DNA of 40,949 nucleotides, taken from NCBI RefSeq assembly GCF_018383585.1, contig NZ_JAHAMK010000035.1, positions 1 to 40,949 on the forward strand. Reading direction: 5' to 3'. The notes beneath the pieces were generated by a model. It saw only the letters and a program-made list of their open reading frames with translations, made no database searches and was not told where the DNA came from. Below, piece by piece: positions 31,801 to 40,279 of the stretch (position 1 is the first letter of the stretch; every line of letters starts with the position of its first letter). The DNA comes from Microvirga sp. 3-52 (GTDB lineage: Bacteria; Pseudomonadota; Alphaproteobacteria; Rhizobiales; Beijerinckiaceae). A program made the position numbers and the translations under genes.

Positions 31801-33066
31801 CTAGTGCTTCCGGAAAAAGCTGAATGCATCCGCAAGAGCGCGATGCTTCGTGCACGCGCTGTCCATGCTTTCGCCGGCCTCTACAACCCGCCAAGCTTCG
31901 CGAATGCTCGCAACGCCTTCCGCAGGTCCGCCCGGATGGGCCATGACCCCACCGCCCGCCATGAAGAGGAGGTCCGATGTGTTCACGGCGCGGTAGGTCT
32001 GCTCGACTGTTCCCGCCCATTGACCGGAGGAGAAGGCTGGCATGACACGGTCATCGACGTCACAGAGCGCCGTTAGGCACTCCTTAGCACTGTCAACCAC
32101 CTCTTCGTCGGCCTGGGCGAACTTTCCGCCCAAGCCGTGCACATGCATGTGATCGACGCCGGCGAGACGCCAGAGCGTCTGATAGGCTCGGAATCCGATG
32201 CCAAGTGCGGGGTGACGCGAGAACCCGCCGTAGCCGTTGCGGTGGCCGTGGATCACCAGATCGGTGCCGCGCCGCAATGTCTCAATACTGGAGAAGCCGC
32301 ACCAGTTGAGGCTGGCCATCACGCAGCTTCCACCCTCCCTTGCGACCAGATCTGCATGACGGCGCATGGCATCTGTCTCATCCGTGATATTGAAGGCGAC
32401 CATGACGTGCTTGCCAGTTCGATCCTGATGCCGGCGCACGGCGGCCATGACGGCGGGGATGCGGGTAGACAGGGGCGCGTGGACGGGATTGGCCGCAATT
32501 TCATCATCCTTGATGAAGTCAAGGCCGGCTGCGCAGAGGCGCTCGACGAGCGACGCAATCTCCTCCGAACGGAGCCCAACATTCGGTTTGATGATCGACC
32601 CAATGAGTGCACCCTGAACAGCACCGGTCAGACGTCGCGTTCCCACAATGCCATGCCGCGGCAGCGCATATTGCTTCCGGTAGGCACCGGGAAGCCTGAG
32701 AGCTTCGAGCCGCAGGCCTGTAACCTCACCCAGATCAAAGAGGTTGCCAGCAACAGTCGCGGTAAGTGTCGACAGATTGACACCGACATTCGCGACCGGA
32801 AAACGCACGACTATCTCGCCGCGGCGCGAGGCAGCCGATAGGCCCTTGCGGTCGAGCCAGGAGCTGCGGACGGAGGGCTGCGCGACCTCCCCCAGATCCC
32901 GGACTGCAACAACATTCGCACGGGCTCGCTCGCGCAGTTCGTCGGTTTCGCCTTCGACACGGGTGAAGGTTCCGCAAGATTGCTCGCCCGCCATCACCTC
33001 GGCCACCGTCTCAAGTGGCAATGGAGTTTCGACGAGATAGGTCGCCTCGTAATGTGCGTCTGACAT
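31801..33066 (-). CDS. RuBisCO-like protein (form IV RLP), sugar-acid pathway type
   Basis: A 421 aa RuBisCO large-subunit homologue that is not a carbon-fixing RuBisCO. The active-site frame is largely kept: IIKPNVG (Lys160, equivalent to the first catalytic Lys), GLDFIKDDE (Lys186 in the carbamylated-Lys position, with the following Asp and Glu as Mg ligands), GHRNGYG, HGLGGKF in the loop-6 position and the phosphate-binding MAGGGVMAHPGG. RLPs next to DUF1537 kinases include enzymes that decarboxylate or cleave 3-oxo-isoapionate 4-phosphate. By context this one should act on the kinase product. Start chosen at ATG 33066, with GTGAGG 6 bases upstream; a GTG at 33078 overlaps the VOC stop but has no such site. 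The kinase starts 16 bases downstream. Confidence 0.9.
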   Translation of the reverse strand: MSDAHYEATYLVETPLPLETVAEVMAGEQSCGTFTRVEGETDELRERARANVVAVRDLGEVAQPSVRSSWLDRKGLSAASRRGEIVVRFPVANVGVNLSTLTATVAGNLFDLGEVTGLRLEALRLPGAYRKQYALPRHGIVGTRRLTGAVQGALIGSIIKPNVGLRSEEIASLVERLCAAGLDFIKDDEIAANPVHAPLSTRIPAVMAAVRRHQDRTGKHVMVAFNITDETDAMRRHADLVAREGGSCVMASLNWCGFSSIETLRRGTDLVIHGHRNGYGGFSRHPALGIGFRAYQTLWRLAGVDHMHVHGLGGKFAQADEEVVDSAKECLTALCDVDDRVMPAFSSGQWAGTVEQTYRAVNTSDLLFMAGGGVMAHPGGPAEGVASIREAWRVVEAGESMDSACTKHRALADAFSFFRKH

Positions 33067-33074
33067 GACGGGCC

Positions 33075-33614
33075 TCACAGCTGAGAGAGATTGGGGAACG
33101 GCCGGACCGGATCGTGTCCGTCCCAGCCTTCCGAGGCCTCCCTGATCAACTGAAACATCTTGCCTTTCGGCCCGGCCACCTCCGAGAGCTCGATTACGGT
33201 GCCCGGATGGTATTCGGTGTCGAAATAGACGAAGCGGCCGCGCTCGCCGACCTCACCGCTCATAACCGGAACAAAACTCTGCTTCATCAGCCGTTCCAGA
33301 TCGGCATCGTAACTCTCCGTCCAGTAGGCGACATGCTGCAGGCCGCGATGACCGGCCTGCTTGAAGTCGCGGTACATGGACGGTGCATCGTTGCGGGTCT
33401 GGATGAGCTCGATCTGGAGCGGACCGGAATTGGCCAAAGCTACGGAGTTATGCGGCCGATAACTCTCGCCTCGGTACGTGTAGTTCTCGATAGGCACCTG
33501 CTCCTTATAGAAGAATGGTCCCACGCCTAGAACACGTGACCAATAATCCATAGCGGCCTCGATGTCGTCGACAACATAGCCAGCCTGCCTGATCTCTCCG
33601 AGAAATCGGCTCAT
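33075..33614 (-). CDS. VOC-family (glyoxalase/epimerase-fold) enzyme
   Basis: A 179 aa metal-dependent VOC protein built of two beta-alpha-beta-beta-beta modules. Candidate metal ligands are Gln10 in RQAGYVVDD, Glu in LQIELIQ, His in GLQHVAYW and Glu in GTVIELSE, matching the Gln/His-Glu-His/Gln-Glu pattern of glyoxalases and epimerases. Such proteins carry out isomerisations, epimerisations or dioxygenations through an enediolate or chelated intermediate. It sits between the TRAP binding protein and the RLP genes and is 8 bases from the RLP start, so it should catalyse one step of the same pathway, perhaps an isomerisation before phosphorylation. The reaction is unknown. Confidence 0.85.
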   Translation of the reverse strand: MSRFLGEIRQAGYVVDDIEAAMDYWSRVLGVGPFFYKEQVPIENYTYRGESYRPHNSVALANSGPLQIELIQTRNDAPSMYRDFKQAGHRGLQHVAYWTESYDADLERLMKQSFVPVMSGEVGERGRFVYFDTEYHPGTVIELSEVAGPKGKMFQLIREASEGWDGHDPVRPFPNLSQL

Positions 33615-33638
33615 ACCCTACCTACAAATCTAATGAGT

Positions 33639-33658
33639 GCGCGGCTCTTGAGCCGCGC
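33639..33658 (-). terminator. Perfect hairpin between the binding-protein and VOC genes
   Basis: GCGCGGCTC (33639-33647) and GAGCCGCGC (33650-33658) are perfect 9-base arms two bases apart, in the 93-base gap between dctP-like and VOC genes. Such stems after a binding-protein gene commonly protect its mRNA or partly terminate transcription, giving more binding protein than enzyme. No U-run is present, so partial attenuation or processing is more likely than full termination. Confidence 0.55.
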
Positions 33659-33707
33659 CCGAGGAAGAGGAAGATCCGATGACCTTCATCGGATCGCACA
33701 ACATTCG

Positions 33708-34724
33708 TCAGGCGAGCGTCCCCACAACGCTCTCGAGGTGCCCCCAGGCCTCTGGGCCGAACTTCTGCTTCCATTCCTTGTAGAAGCCAGCTTCGCGCAG
33801 TTTCGCGCGGAAGCTTTCCGTTTCGCACTGGTTGAACTTGAGGCCCTTGCTCTGAAGGTCGGTCTGGATCCCTTCATTGAGTGCCTTGATATCCTCGCGC
33901 TGCTTCAGCCCGGCCTCGTTGATGGCGCGGGAGACAATCTCCTGCACATCCGCCGGCATGCCAGCCCACTGGCGGCCGTTGGCAATGAACCAGTAGCCGT
34001 CCCAGATGTGGTTCGTGAGCGCGCAGGAGGACTGCACCTCATAGAGCTTCGCCACCTGGATGATCGGAAGGGGGTTCTCCTGCGCATCGACCACCTTGGT
34101 CTGGAGCGCGGTGTAGACTTCACTGAACTGCAGGCTGGCCGGCGCAGCGCCGAGGCCGGAGAACATCGAGATGCTGATTGGGCTCACCGGAACCCGAATC
34201 TTCAGCCCTTTCATCGAGTCGGCGCTCTGGATCGGCGCGCCGCTCGTGGTCATCTGACGGAAGCCGTTATCCCACATGGTTTCCAGCGCGTGCAGCCGGG
34301 AATCGGCAATTGCCCTGCGCACAAAGGCCCCGACGGGCCCATCCATGGCAGCCCAGACCTGGTTGTAATCCTTGAACGCGAAGCCAACGGCGTTGATTGC
34401 CGCGACCGGAACGAGGGTGGCGATCACTAGTGCCGACGGGGTGAAGAAGGTGAGAGCGCCGTTGCGCACCTGGGAAAGCATGTCCGTGTCGCCGCCAAGC
34501 TGGTTGGCAGGGAAGATCAGCATCTCGACACGCCCGTTGGTCTCCTTCGCGATCCGGTCGGCGGCCTCCTTGGCGCGAATGTTGAGCGGATGGCTGAGCG
34601 GCAGGTTGTTGCCGTACCGCAGGGTGATCTCGGCAGCGTGAGCATAGCGCGGGATCGAGAACAGGCTGACAGCGGCCGGAGCAGCCCCGAGGCCTTTGAG
34701 AAGCGTCCTTCTGCTGATGGGCAT
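33708..34724 (-). CDS. TRAP transporter substrate-binding protein (DctP type)
   Basis: A 338 aa periplasmic binding protein for a TRAP transporter. The signal is of the twin-arginine type (SRRTLLKGLGAAPAAVSLFSIP, cleaved near YAHA-A). The mature part has LRYGNNLPLSHPLNI at the start, the family block EMLIFPANQLGGDTDMLSQVRNGAL and an Arg-containing LKIRVPVSP segment that normally binds the ligand's carboxylate, so a sugar acid or other organic acid is expected. It is the first gene of the leftward operon, while the fused DctQM permease lies to the right, beyond the divergent LacI gene. Both should be controlled from the 34725-34832 region. Confidence 0.92.
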   Translation of the reverse strand: MPISRRTLLKGLGAAPAAVSLFSIPRYAHAAEITLRYGNNLPLSHPLNIRAKEAADRIAKETNGRVEMLIFPANQLGGDTDMLSQVRNGALTFFTPSALVIATLVPVAAINAVGFAFKDYNQVWAAMDGPVGAFVRRAIADSRLHALETMWDNGFRQMTTSGAPIQSADSMKGLKIRVPVSPISISMFSGLGAAPASLQFSEVYTALQTKVVDAQENPLPIIQVAKLYEVQSSCALTNHIWDGYWFIANGRQWAGMPADVQEIVSRAINEAGLKQREDIKALNEGIQTDLQSKGLKFNQCETESFRAKLREAGFYKEWKQKFGPEAWGHLESVVGTLA

Positions 34725-34796
34725 GGCGTAATTTTCTCCCGAAAAGATGGTTTTTGAGCTTTCCGAACGAAAAAATCCGTCATAATGATGATGTGG

Positions 34797-34825
34797 TCAA
34801 ATCATAATTTTGATGTTTTTTGATG
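34797..34825. promoter_or_regulatory. Candidate LacI-type operator between divergent operons
   Basis: In the 108-base divergent spacer, TCAAA (34797-34801) and TTTGA (34809-34813) are inverted around a 7-base AT-rich centre. The word TTTTGATG is repeated at 34808-34815 and 34818-34825, 10 bases apart. The region lies just before the LacI start and upstream of the TRAP binding-protein gene, the natural place for the regulator to control both. The exact operator is uncertain. Confidence 0.4.
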
Positions 34826-34832
34826 TAACTTT

Positions 34833-35888
34833 ATGAACCTCTCGCTCAATACGCCCTCCCTCAGCCGGCGCACCACCATCGTGGATATCGCACGGCTTGC
34901 CGATGTCTCGACAGCTACCGTCGATCGGGTTCTGAATGGCCGCCAGGGGGTAAAGGCTGCAACGGTCAAGCGCGTCATGAAGGCTGCGGCGGAGCTCGGA
35001 TACGTTGACGACAGCGACGAGCGTATCCGCGATGTGCGCCCGCTTGGGCAGATCTCGTTTATTCTCCCCCAGGGCACGAATCGCTACATCACCATGCTTG
35101 GCCGCATGATCACCGAGATGGCGCCGCAACTGGAGCGGTTCTCGATCAAGCCCACGGTCGAATACATCGACAGCTTTAATCCCGACCTTTTGGCAAAGGC
35201 GCTGCACCGTCACGCCAAGCAAGCGGACGGGATTGCCTTTATGGCGATCGAACATCCCGTGGTGCGCGAGGCCGTCACCCGTATCGCCGCAGCAGGAAAG
35301 CCTGTGGTGACCCTGATCTCCGATGTGGCCAGCCCCGCGCGGACGGCTTATTTCGGCCTCGACAACCGGGCTGCCGGGCGCATGGCGGGCTATCTTCTCG
35401 CCCGCTTCATTAGCAAACGCCCCGCCAAGGTTGCCATGATCGCGGGCAGCCTCAGCTATCGCGCCCATGGAGAGCGCGAGATGGGTTTCCTCGACATCCT
35501 GCAGGAACTCTATCCAGAGATCGAAGTCGTCGGGCTGCGTGAGGGACATGACGACGAGGCGCTCAACTATCGACAGATGAGGGCTCTCCTGTCTCACCAT
35601 CCGGATCTGGACGGCATCTACAACATTGGCGGCGGCGCCTCCGGCATCGGACGCGCGCTGAAGGATGCGCGGCGCGAGAGGGATGTGGTCTTCGTCGGCC
35701 ATGGCCTGACCAGCGACACCAGAGAGTTCCTCCTCGACGGCACAATGGATGCCGTCATCACCCAGAGCGCCGAAGACACCATTGCTAAATGTGCAGCCCT
35801 GTTCCGCGATCTGCGGGAGGGGCGCAACCCCGGCAACCTACCCGATCCCATGCGCGTCGAAGTCGTATTCAGGGAAAACCTGCCCTGA
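34833..35888 (+). CDS. LacI-family transcriptional regulator
   Basis: A 351 aa regulator. The N-terminal DNA-binding domain (about 13-60) reads TTIVDIARLADVSTATVDRVLNGR, a classic LacI helix-turn-helix with hinge helix. The rest is a periplasmic-binding-protein-like sensor domain (about 75-340) with GLDNRAAGRMAGYLL and YNIGGGASGIGRAL as recognisable loops. It is divergent from the binding-protein/VOC/RLP/kinase operon and co-directional with the DctQM permease, which starts 65 bases after its stop. It should sense the transported acid or a pathway intermediate and control both transcripts. The start at 34833 has no good ribosome binding site, so low expression or leaderless translation is possible. 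Confidence 0.92.
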   Translation: MNLSLNTPSLSRRTTIVDIARLADVSTATVDRVLNGRQGVKAATVKRVMKAAAELGYVDDSDERIRDVRPLGQISFILPQGTNRYITMLGRMITEMAPQLERFSIKPTVEYIDSFNPDLLAKALHRHAKQADGIAFMAIEHPVVREAVTRIAAAGKPVVTLISDVASPARTAYFGLDNRAAGRMAGYLLARFISKRPAKVAMIAGSLSYRAHGEREMGFLDILQELYPEIEVVGLREGHDDEALNYRQMRALLSHHPDLDGIYNIGGGASGIGRALKDARRERDVVFVGHGLTSDTREFLLDGTMDAVITQSAEDTIAKCAALFRDLREGRNPGNLPDPMRVEVVFRENLP

Positions 35889-35953
35889 CCGCAAACATTC
35901 ACAACAACGAAGAACAAGAACACCAAGAACATTCAAAGACGACGGAGGAGACA

Positions 35954-37822
35954 ATGACTATGGCAACTGAGAGCATCGGCGTCGGCGAAATCGAGGACAT
36001 GCCGACCGGTCTGAAAAGCGGGTCGGCGCTCCTCAAGCCCATTGAGATGATCGCCTCCGCCATCTTGGTGGCGATCATCGGCCTGCTCCTGATGGGCGTA
36101 ACCTCACGCTACGTGCTCTCTTTGCCGATCGTCTGGATCGATGAGGCGGCTGCCTTCTGCTTCCTTTGGCTCGCCATGCTTGGCGCAGTCATTGCGGTCG
36201 ACCGCAACGAGCACCTCCGCCTGACCCTGTTTCTCCATATGTTTCCGGAAAGACTGCGTGGCTTCTTTGGCGCGCTGGGACCGCTTCTCGTCGCAGTGTT
36301 TCTAGTCGGAATGCTGTGGCCTGCCATCGAGTATGTGATCGAGGAATCCTACATCACATCGGCCGCGCTCAACATCCCCATGAGTTGGCGCGTGGCTGCT
36401 CTTCCGGTCGGCATCGGCTTGATGGCTCTCCTGGCGCTCAGGGAAACGCTGCGTGCAGCCAAAGGGTCAGAAATCTGCATGGCGGCGGCCGTAATCGTGG
36501 CTGCCGGTGCATTGCTGTGGCTCGCCTCCCCGTCTCTGCCATCGCTGGGCAACATCAACATCCTCATCTTCCTGGTCGGCTTCGTCGCCTTCTTCCTCGT
36601 TATCGGCGTGCCGATCGCCTTCTGCTTCGGCCTTGGGGCGCTCACCTTTCTCACCTTCACCAGTTCCGTGCCGACGATGGTGATGATCGGGCGCATCGAC
36701 GAAGGTATGTCCAGCCTCATCCTGCTGTCTGTTCCCATCTTCGTGCTCCTCGGCTGTATCCTTGACGCGACCGGCATGGGTCGGGCCATCGTGGAGTTTC
36801 TCGCGTCACTGCTCGGCCACGTGAAAGCAGGCATGTCCTATGTGCTGCTCGGCTCGCTCTTCCTGGTCTCCGGCATTTCCGGTTCCAAGGTGTCCGATAT
36901 GGCCACAGTCGCGCCGGCCCTCTTTCCGGAAATGAAACGCCGCGGCCACAAACCGAAGGAGATGATCGCCCTCCTCGCAACCGGTGCCGCCATGGCTGAT
37001 ACGGTGCCGCCAAGTATCGTGCTGATCGTTCTGGGATCCGTGGCAGGCGTCTCGATCGCAGGCTTGTTCACCTCCGGCTTCGTTATCGCCATGGTGCTGC
37101 TCCTCGTTCTCGCCGTCCTCGCGCGCTGGAAAGCACGCGGCGAGGTGATGGATGGCATCCGGCGGGCTCCCCTTCGAACCGTCGGTAAGGCGCTTATGGT
37201 CGCGGGCCCGGCGCTCGTGCTGCCCTTCCTGATCCGAAGCGCCGTCGGCGGGGGCGTGGCGACAGCAACCGAGGTTTCGACCATCGCGGTGCTCTACGCC
37301 ATGATCATCGGCATGGTTCTGTATGGCGGCATCCGTCCTGGCAAGATCTATGACATGATGGTTGAGACGGCGGCCCTCTCTGGGGCTATCCTGATCATCC
37401 TGGGCACCGCCTCCGCCATGGCTTGGGCGCTGACTCAGACCGGCTTTGCCTTCAAGATGGCTGCGATCGTCACCGACCTGCCCGGCGGCTGGGTCACTTA
37501 TATGCTGGTCACGATTGCGGTTTTCATGGTGCTCGGCTGCGTGCTCGAAGGCCTGCCGGCCATCGTGCTTATGGCGCCGATCATGTTCCCCATAGCGAAG
37601 AATCTCGGGATCAACGACATCCACTATTCCATGGTGGTTGTGACCGCTATGAATGTCGGCCTGATGGCACCGCCTATCGGCATTGGCTTCTACATCGCGT
37701 GCAAGATCGGCAACGTCTCGCCGGATGAAGCCATGGGGGCCATTTGGCCCTACATCGGAGCACTCTTCATCGGACTTCTCATCATCGCAATGGTTCCAGC
37801 GCTGTCGACCGCTTATCTCTAG
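35954..37822 (+). CDS. TRAP transporter fused permease (DctQ-DctM)
   Basis: A 622 aa inner-membrane permease with both TRAP membrane subunits in one chain. The N-terminal DctQ-like part (about 25-170, four spans) shows SRYVLSLPIVWIDEAAAFCFLWLAMLGA. The DctM-like part (about 190-622, some 12 spans) shows VGVPIAFC-like IGVPIAFCFGLGAL, SGISGSKVSDMATVAPALFPEM, TGAAMADTVPPSIVLIVLGSVAG and NVGLMAPPIGIGFY. It works with the DctP-type binding protein to import a carboxylate using a sodium gradient. I chose the ATG at 35954 because GGAGGAG lies just upstream; longer in-frame starts run into the LacI gene. The 65-base leader before it is strikingly A-rich and unstructured. An IS5 element is inserted 30 bases after its stop. 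Confidence 0.93.
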   Translation: MTMATESIGVGEIEDMPTGLKSGSALLKPIEMIASAILVAIIGLLLMGVTSRYVLSLPIVWIDEAAAFCFLWLAMLGAVIAVDRNEHLRLTLFLHMFPERLRGFFGALGPLLVAVFLVGMLWPAIEYVIEESYITSAALNIPMSWRVAALPVGIGLMALLALRETLRAAKGSEICMAAAVIVAAGALLWLASPSLPSLGNINILIFLVGFVAFFLVIGVPIAFCFGLGALTFLTFTSSVPTMVMIGRIDEGMSSLILLSVPIFVLLGCILDATGMGRAIVEFLASLLGHVKAGMSYVLLGSLFLVSGISGSKVSDMATVAPALFPEMKRRGHKPKEMIALLATGAAMADTVPPSIVLIVLGSVAGVSIAGLFTSGFVIAMVLLLVLAVLARWKARGEVMDGIRRAPLRTVGKALMVAGPALVLPFLIRSAVGGGVATATEVSTIAVLYAMIIGMVLYGGIRPGKIYDMMVETAALSGAILIILGTASAMAWALTQTGFAFKMAAIVTDLPGGWVTYMLVTIAVFMVLGCVLEGLPAIVLMAPIMFPIAKNLGINDIHYSMVVVTAMNVGLMAPPIGIGFYIACKIGNVSPDEAMGAIWPYIGALFIGLLIIAMVPALSTAYL

Positions 37823-37852
37823 GTTTCGATGGATATTTCGCCCACTGTCCTA

Positions 37853-38694
37853 GAGCGCGTTGACATTCAGGCTTTCGACGGGCTCGCAACTCTGATTCAA
37901 GCTCCTTTTGGGCGCGGAGGCTTGGGTGAGCGGAGTTCGTCTGATGTTGGAAGATCACCAGTGGGATCGGATGGAGCCGCATTTGCCAGGCAAACGCATG
38001 GATCCCGGCAAAACGGCGGTCGATAGCCGGTTGTTCGTGGAAGCCGTGCCCTGGCTGGCCCGAACTGGGTCGCCGTGGCGGGATCTGCCGGAACTCTTCG
38101 GCAACTGGAACAGCGCCTTTGTTCGCTTCTCACGCTGGTCCAAGAGCGGCGTCTGGGATCGGCTGTTTGCCACCATAGCGGATGAGCCCGACTTCGAATA
38201 CATCATGATCGACTCAAACATTGTCCGGGCGCACCAGCATGCGGCGGGCAAAAAGGGGGGTGTGAGGCTCGTGCGATCGGACGCTCCCGCGGCGGGCTGA
38301 CCACCAAGATCCATGCCGTCGTGGATGCTTTGGGCAATCCGCTCCGCTTCATCCTGACGCCGGGACAGGCGAGCGATATCACTCAGGCTGAAGCCTTGAT
38401 CGCCGATCTTCCCGCCGACCATGTCTTGGGGGACAAGGGCTACGACGCCAAGCCATTGCGGGAGGCCATCGAACGCCAGGATGCCGTGCCAGTCATCCCG
38501 CCCAGGACAACATCGCCGCAAGTCCCCTGCGACTACGCCCTCTATTGCGAGCGCAACCTCGTCGAGCGGTTCTTCCTGAAAATCAAACACTTCACACGCA
38601 TCGCCACCCGCTACGAACAGACCTCACGGGCGTTCATGTCACTCCTTTGCCTCGTCAGCGCATTCATCTGGACCAAGTGAATGTCAACGCGCTC
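37853..38694 (+). mobile_element. Complete IS5-family (IS427 group) element
   Basis: Perfect terminal inverted repeats GAGCGCGTTGACATTC occur at the left (37853-37868) and, reverse-complemented, at the right end (38679-38694). Each end is bordered by CTAG (37850-37853 and 38694-38697), showing insertion at CTAG with TA duplication. Length is about 842 bases. It carries one two-frame transposase and lies immediately downstream of the TRAP permease gene. Confidence 0.88.
37926..38680 (+). CDS. IS5-family (IS427 group) transposase, two frames
   Basis: The first frame (start at the GTG at 37926 or ATG at 37944, to 38300) has MLEDHQWDRMEPHLPGK, GNWNSAFVRFSRW and the first catalytic Asp in MIDSNIVRAH. 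The second frame (about 38260 to 38680) has GRSRGGLTTKIHAVVDALG, the second Asp in LGDKGYDAKPL and Glu in NLVERFFLKIKHF. The frames differ by -1 and join at an A5-G6 run near 38250-38262, where programmed frameshifting is expected. All catalytic residues are present. It is distinct from the element at 18654, though of the same group. Confidence 0.85.
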
Positions 38695-38777
38695 TAGAAG
38701 GTCTGCTAATGGGATGGACCGGCCGTGCTTACCGGCGCACCCTTCATCAGGGGCGCCCCAGCACGAGGACTTGAGCC

Positions 38778-39049
38778 ATGCCCAAAGCTCCGCTTCTGCC
38801 CATTGCCACCCTTGGGATCGACATCGGCAAGAACAGCTTCCACCTCATCGGCCTGGACGGCCGCGGCGCCATTGTCCTGCGCCAGAAGCTCTCCCGCGGC
38901 CAAGTCGAGCAGCGCCTCGCCAACATGCCCACCTGTCTATCGGCATGGAGGCGTGTGTGGGGGCTCACCATCTCAGCCGTCCGTTGTTGGCCCTCGGCTA
39001 CGACGTGAAGCTGATCCCCGCGCAGTTCGTGAAGCCTTTCCGCAAAAGC
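38778..39049 (+). pseudogene. IS110-family transposase, 5' part, interrupted by a second IS110
   Basis: ATG at 38778 opens a typical IS110 N-terminus with TLGIDIGKNSFHLIGLD (first catalytic Asp). A one-base deletion near 38935-38940 breaks the frame. The homology continues in the next frame as IGMEACVGAHHLSR and YDVKLIPAQFVKPFRKS, then stops abruptly at 39049. The continuation (HxNDFRDAEAIAEAV) is found at 40541, on the far side of another IS110. The copy is therefore dead twice over. Confidence 0.75.
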
Positions 39050-39104
39050 CTCAACAGATACCATGATGGTCACGGCGGCGTCGGTGCTGACTTAGGAGGC
39101 AGCC

Positions 39105-40279
39105 ATGGATCAAACTCAGGACTTGGGAGTAGTGGCAGTTCTAGTGGCAATTGAGCTGAGCAAGGCAACGTGGCTCCTGGCGATCCATGAGCCTGTCACC
39201 GGCAAGGTGTCACGGCGGCGTGTCGGCGGAGTGAGGCAGATACGCTCATCGCTACAATCGAGCAGATCCGGCACAACACCGAAGCCCGATTGGGGGCTGC
39301 CGTCGAGATCGAATGCGTCTTCGAGGCGGGCTATGACGGGTTCTGGTTGCAGCGCCGTCTCGTTCAGAGCGGAATTGCCTGCCGGGTGATGGATCCGGCC
39401 AGCCTCAAGGTCGACCGCCGGGCGCGCCGCGTCAAAACCGATCGGGGCGACGCGGAATGCCTCCTGCGGGCGCTGCAGGCCTGGCGTCGCGGGGACCGGC
39501 ATGCGTGCTCCTTCGTCCGGATCCCGAGCATCCAGGAGGAGGATGCGCGCTGGCCTCATCGCGAGTTGGCGCGACTGGTCAAGGAACGGGTGGCCCACGC
39601 CAATCGGATCAAAGGCCTGCTGGCGTTGCATGGCGTCCGAACCTACCAGCCGCTCCGGCGTGACCGACGCGAAGCACTGGCTGTCTTGCAAACAAGCTGC
39701 GGAGGGCCTCTGCCGGCGCGGTGCCGGGCTGAGGTCGAACGGGAGTTGTCGCGGCTCGAACTCGTGCTGCAGCACATTGAGGAGGTTGAGCAGACCATGG
39801 CAGAATCAGTGTCCATGGCCCCATCGGAGAGCAAGGGTGTGCCAGCTCGATCCGAGCCCGCAGCCTCGGATGCCGTGACCATGCTGGAGAAGCTCACCTG
39901 TGTCGGCCGTGAGACAGCCGTGGTTCTTGCTCGTGAGGTACTGTGCCGTGACTTTCGGGATCGCCGCAGCCTCGCAGCCTTCGCAGGACTAACACCGTGT
40001 CCGTACAGCAGTGGCCGCGTCCGGCACGAGCAGGGCATCAGCAAGGCGGGGAACGCGATCGTCCGTGCTCGCCTGATCCAGCTGGCGTGGCGCTGGGTTC
40101 GTTTCCAGTCGACAAGCGACGTCACCGCCTGGTTCCTGGCGCGCACGACAGGCAACAGCAAACGGAGCCGACGCATCACCATCGTTGCGGTTGCCAGAAA
40201 GCTGCTGATCGCGTTGTGGCGTTACGCCACCACCGGCCTTGTGCCAGCCGGAGCCAGGATTCGAGCCGCACAGACCTGA
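39105..40279 (+). pseudogene. IS110-family transposase of the nested element, frameshifted
   Basis: The first frame starts at the ATG at 39105 with VAIELSKATWLLAIHEP, and the second runs to 40279. Together they give a full-length DEDD transposase of about 390 residues: FEAGYDGFWLQRRL, VKTDRGDAECLLRAL, the KERVAHANRIKGLLALHG region, LTCVGRETAVVLAREV and the C-terminal AFAGLTPCPYSSGRVRHEQGISKAGNAIVRARL. The frames switch by one base near 39222-39232 (around CGGCGGAGTGAGG), and no slippery run is obvious, so this looks like a real inactivating indel. An alternative is a sequencing error, which read data would show. Confidence 0.75.
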
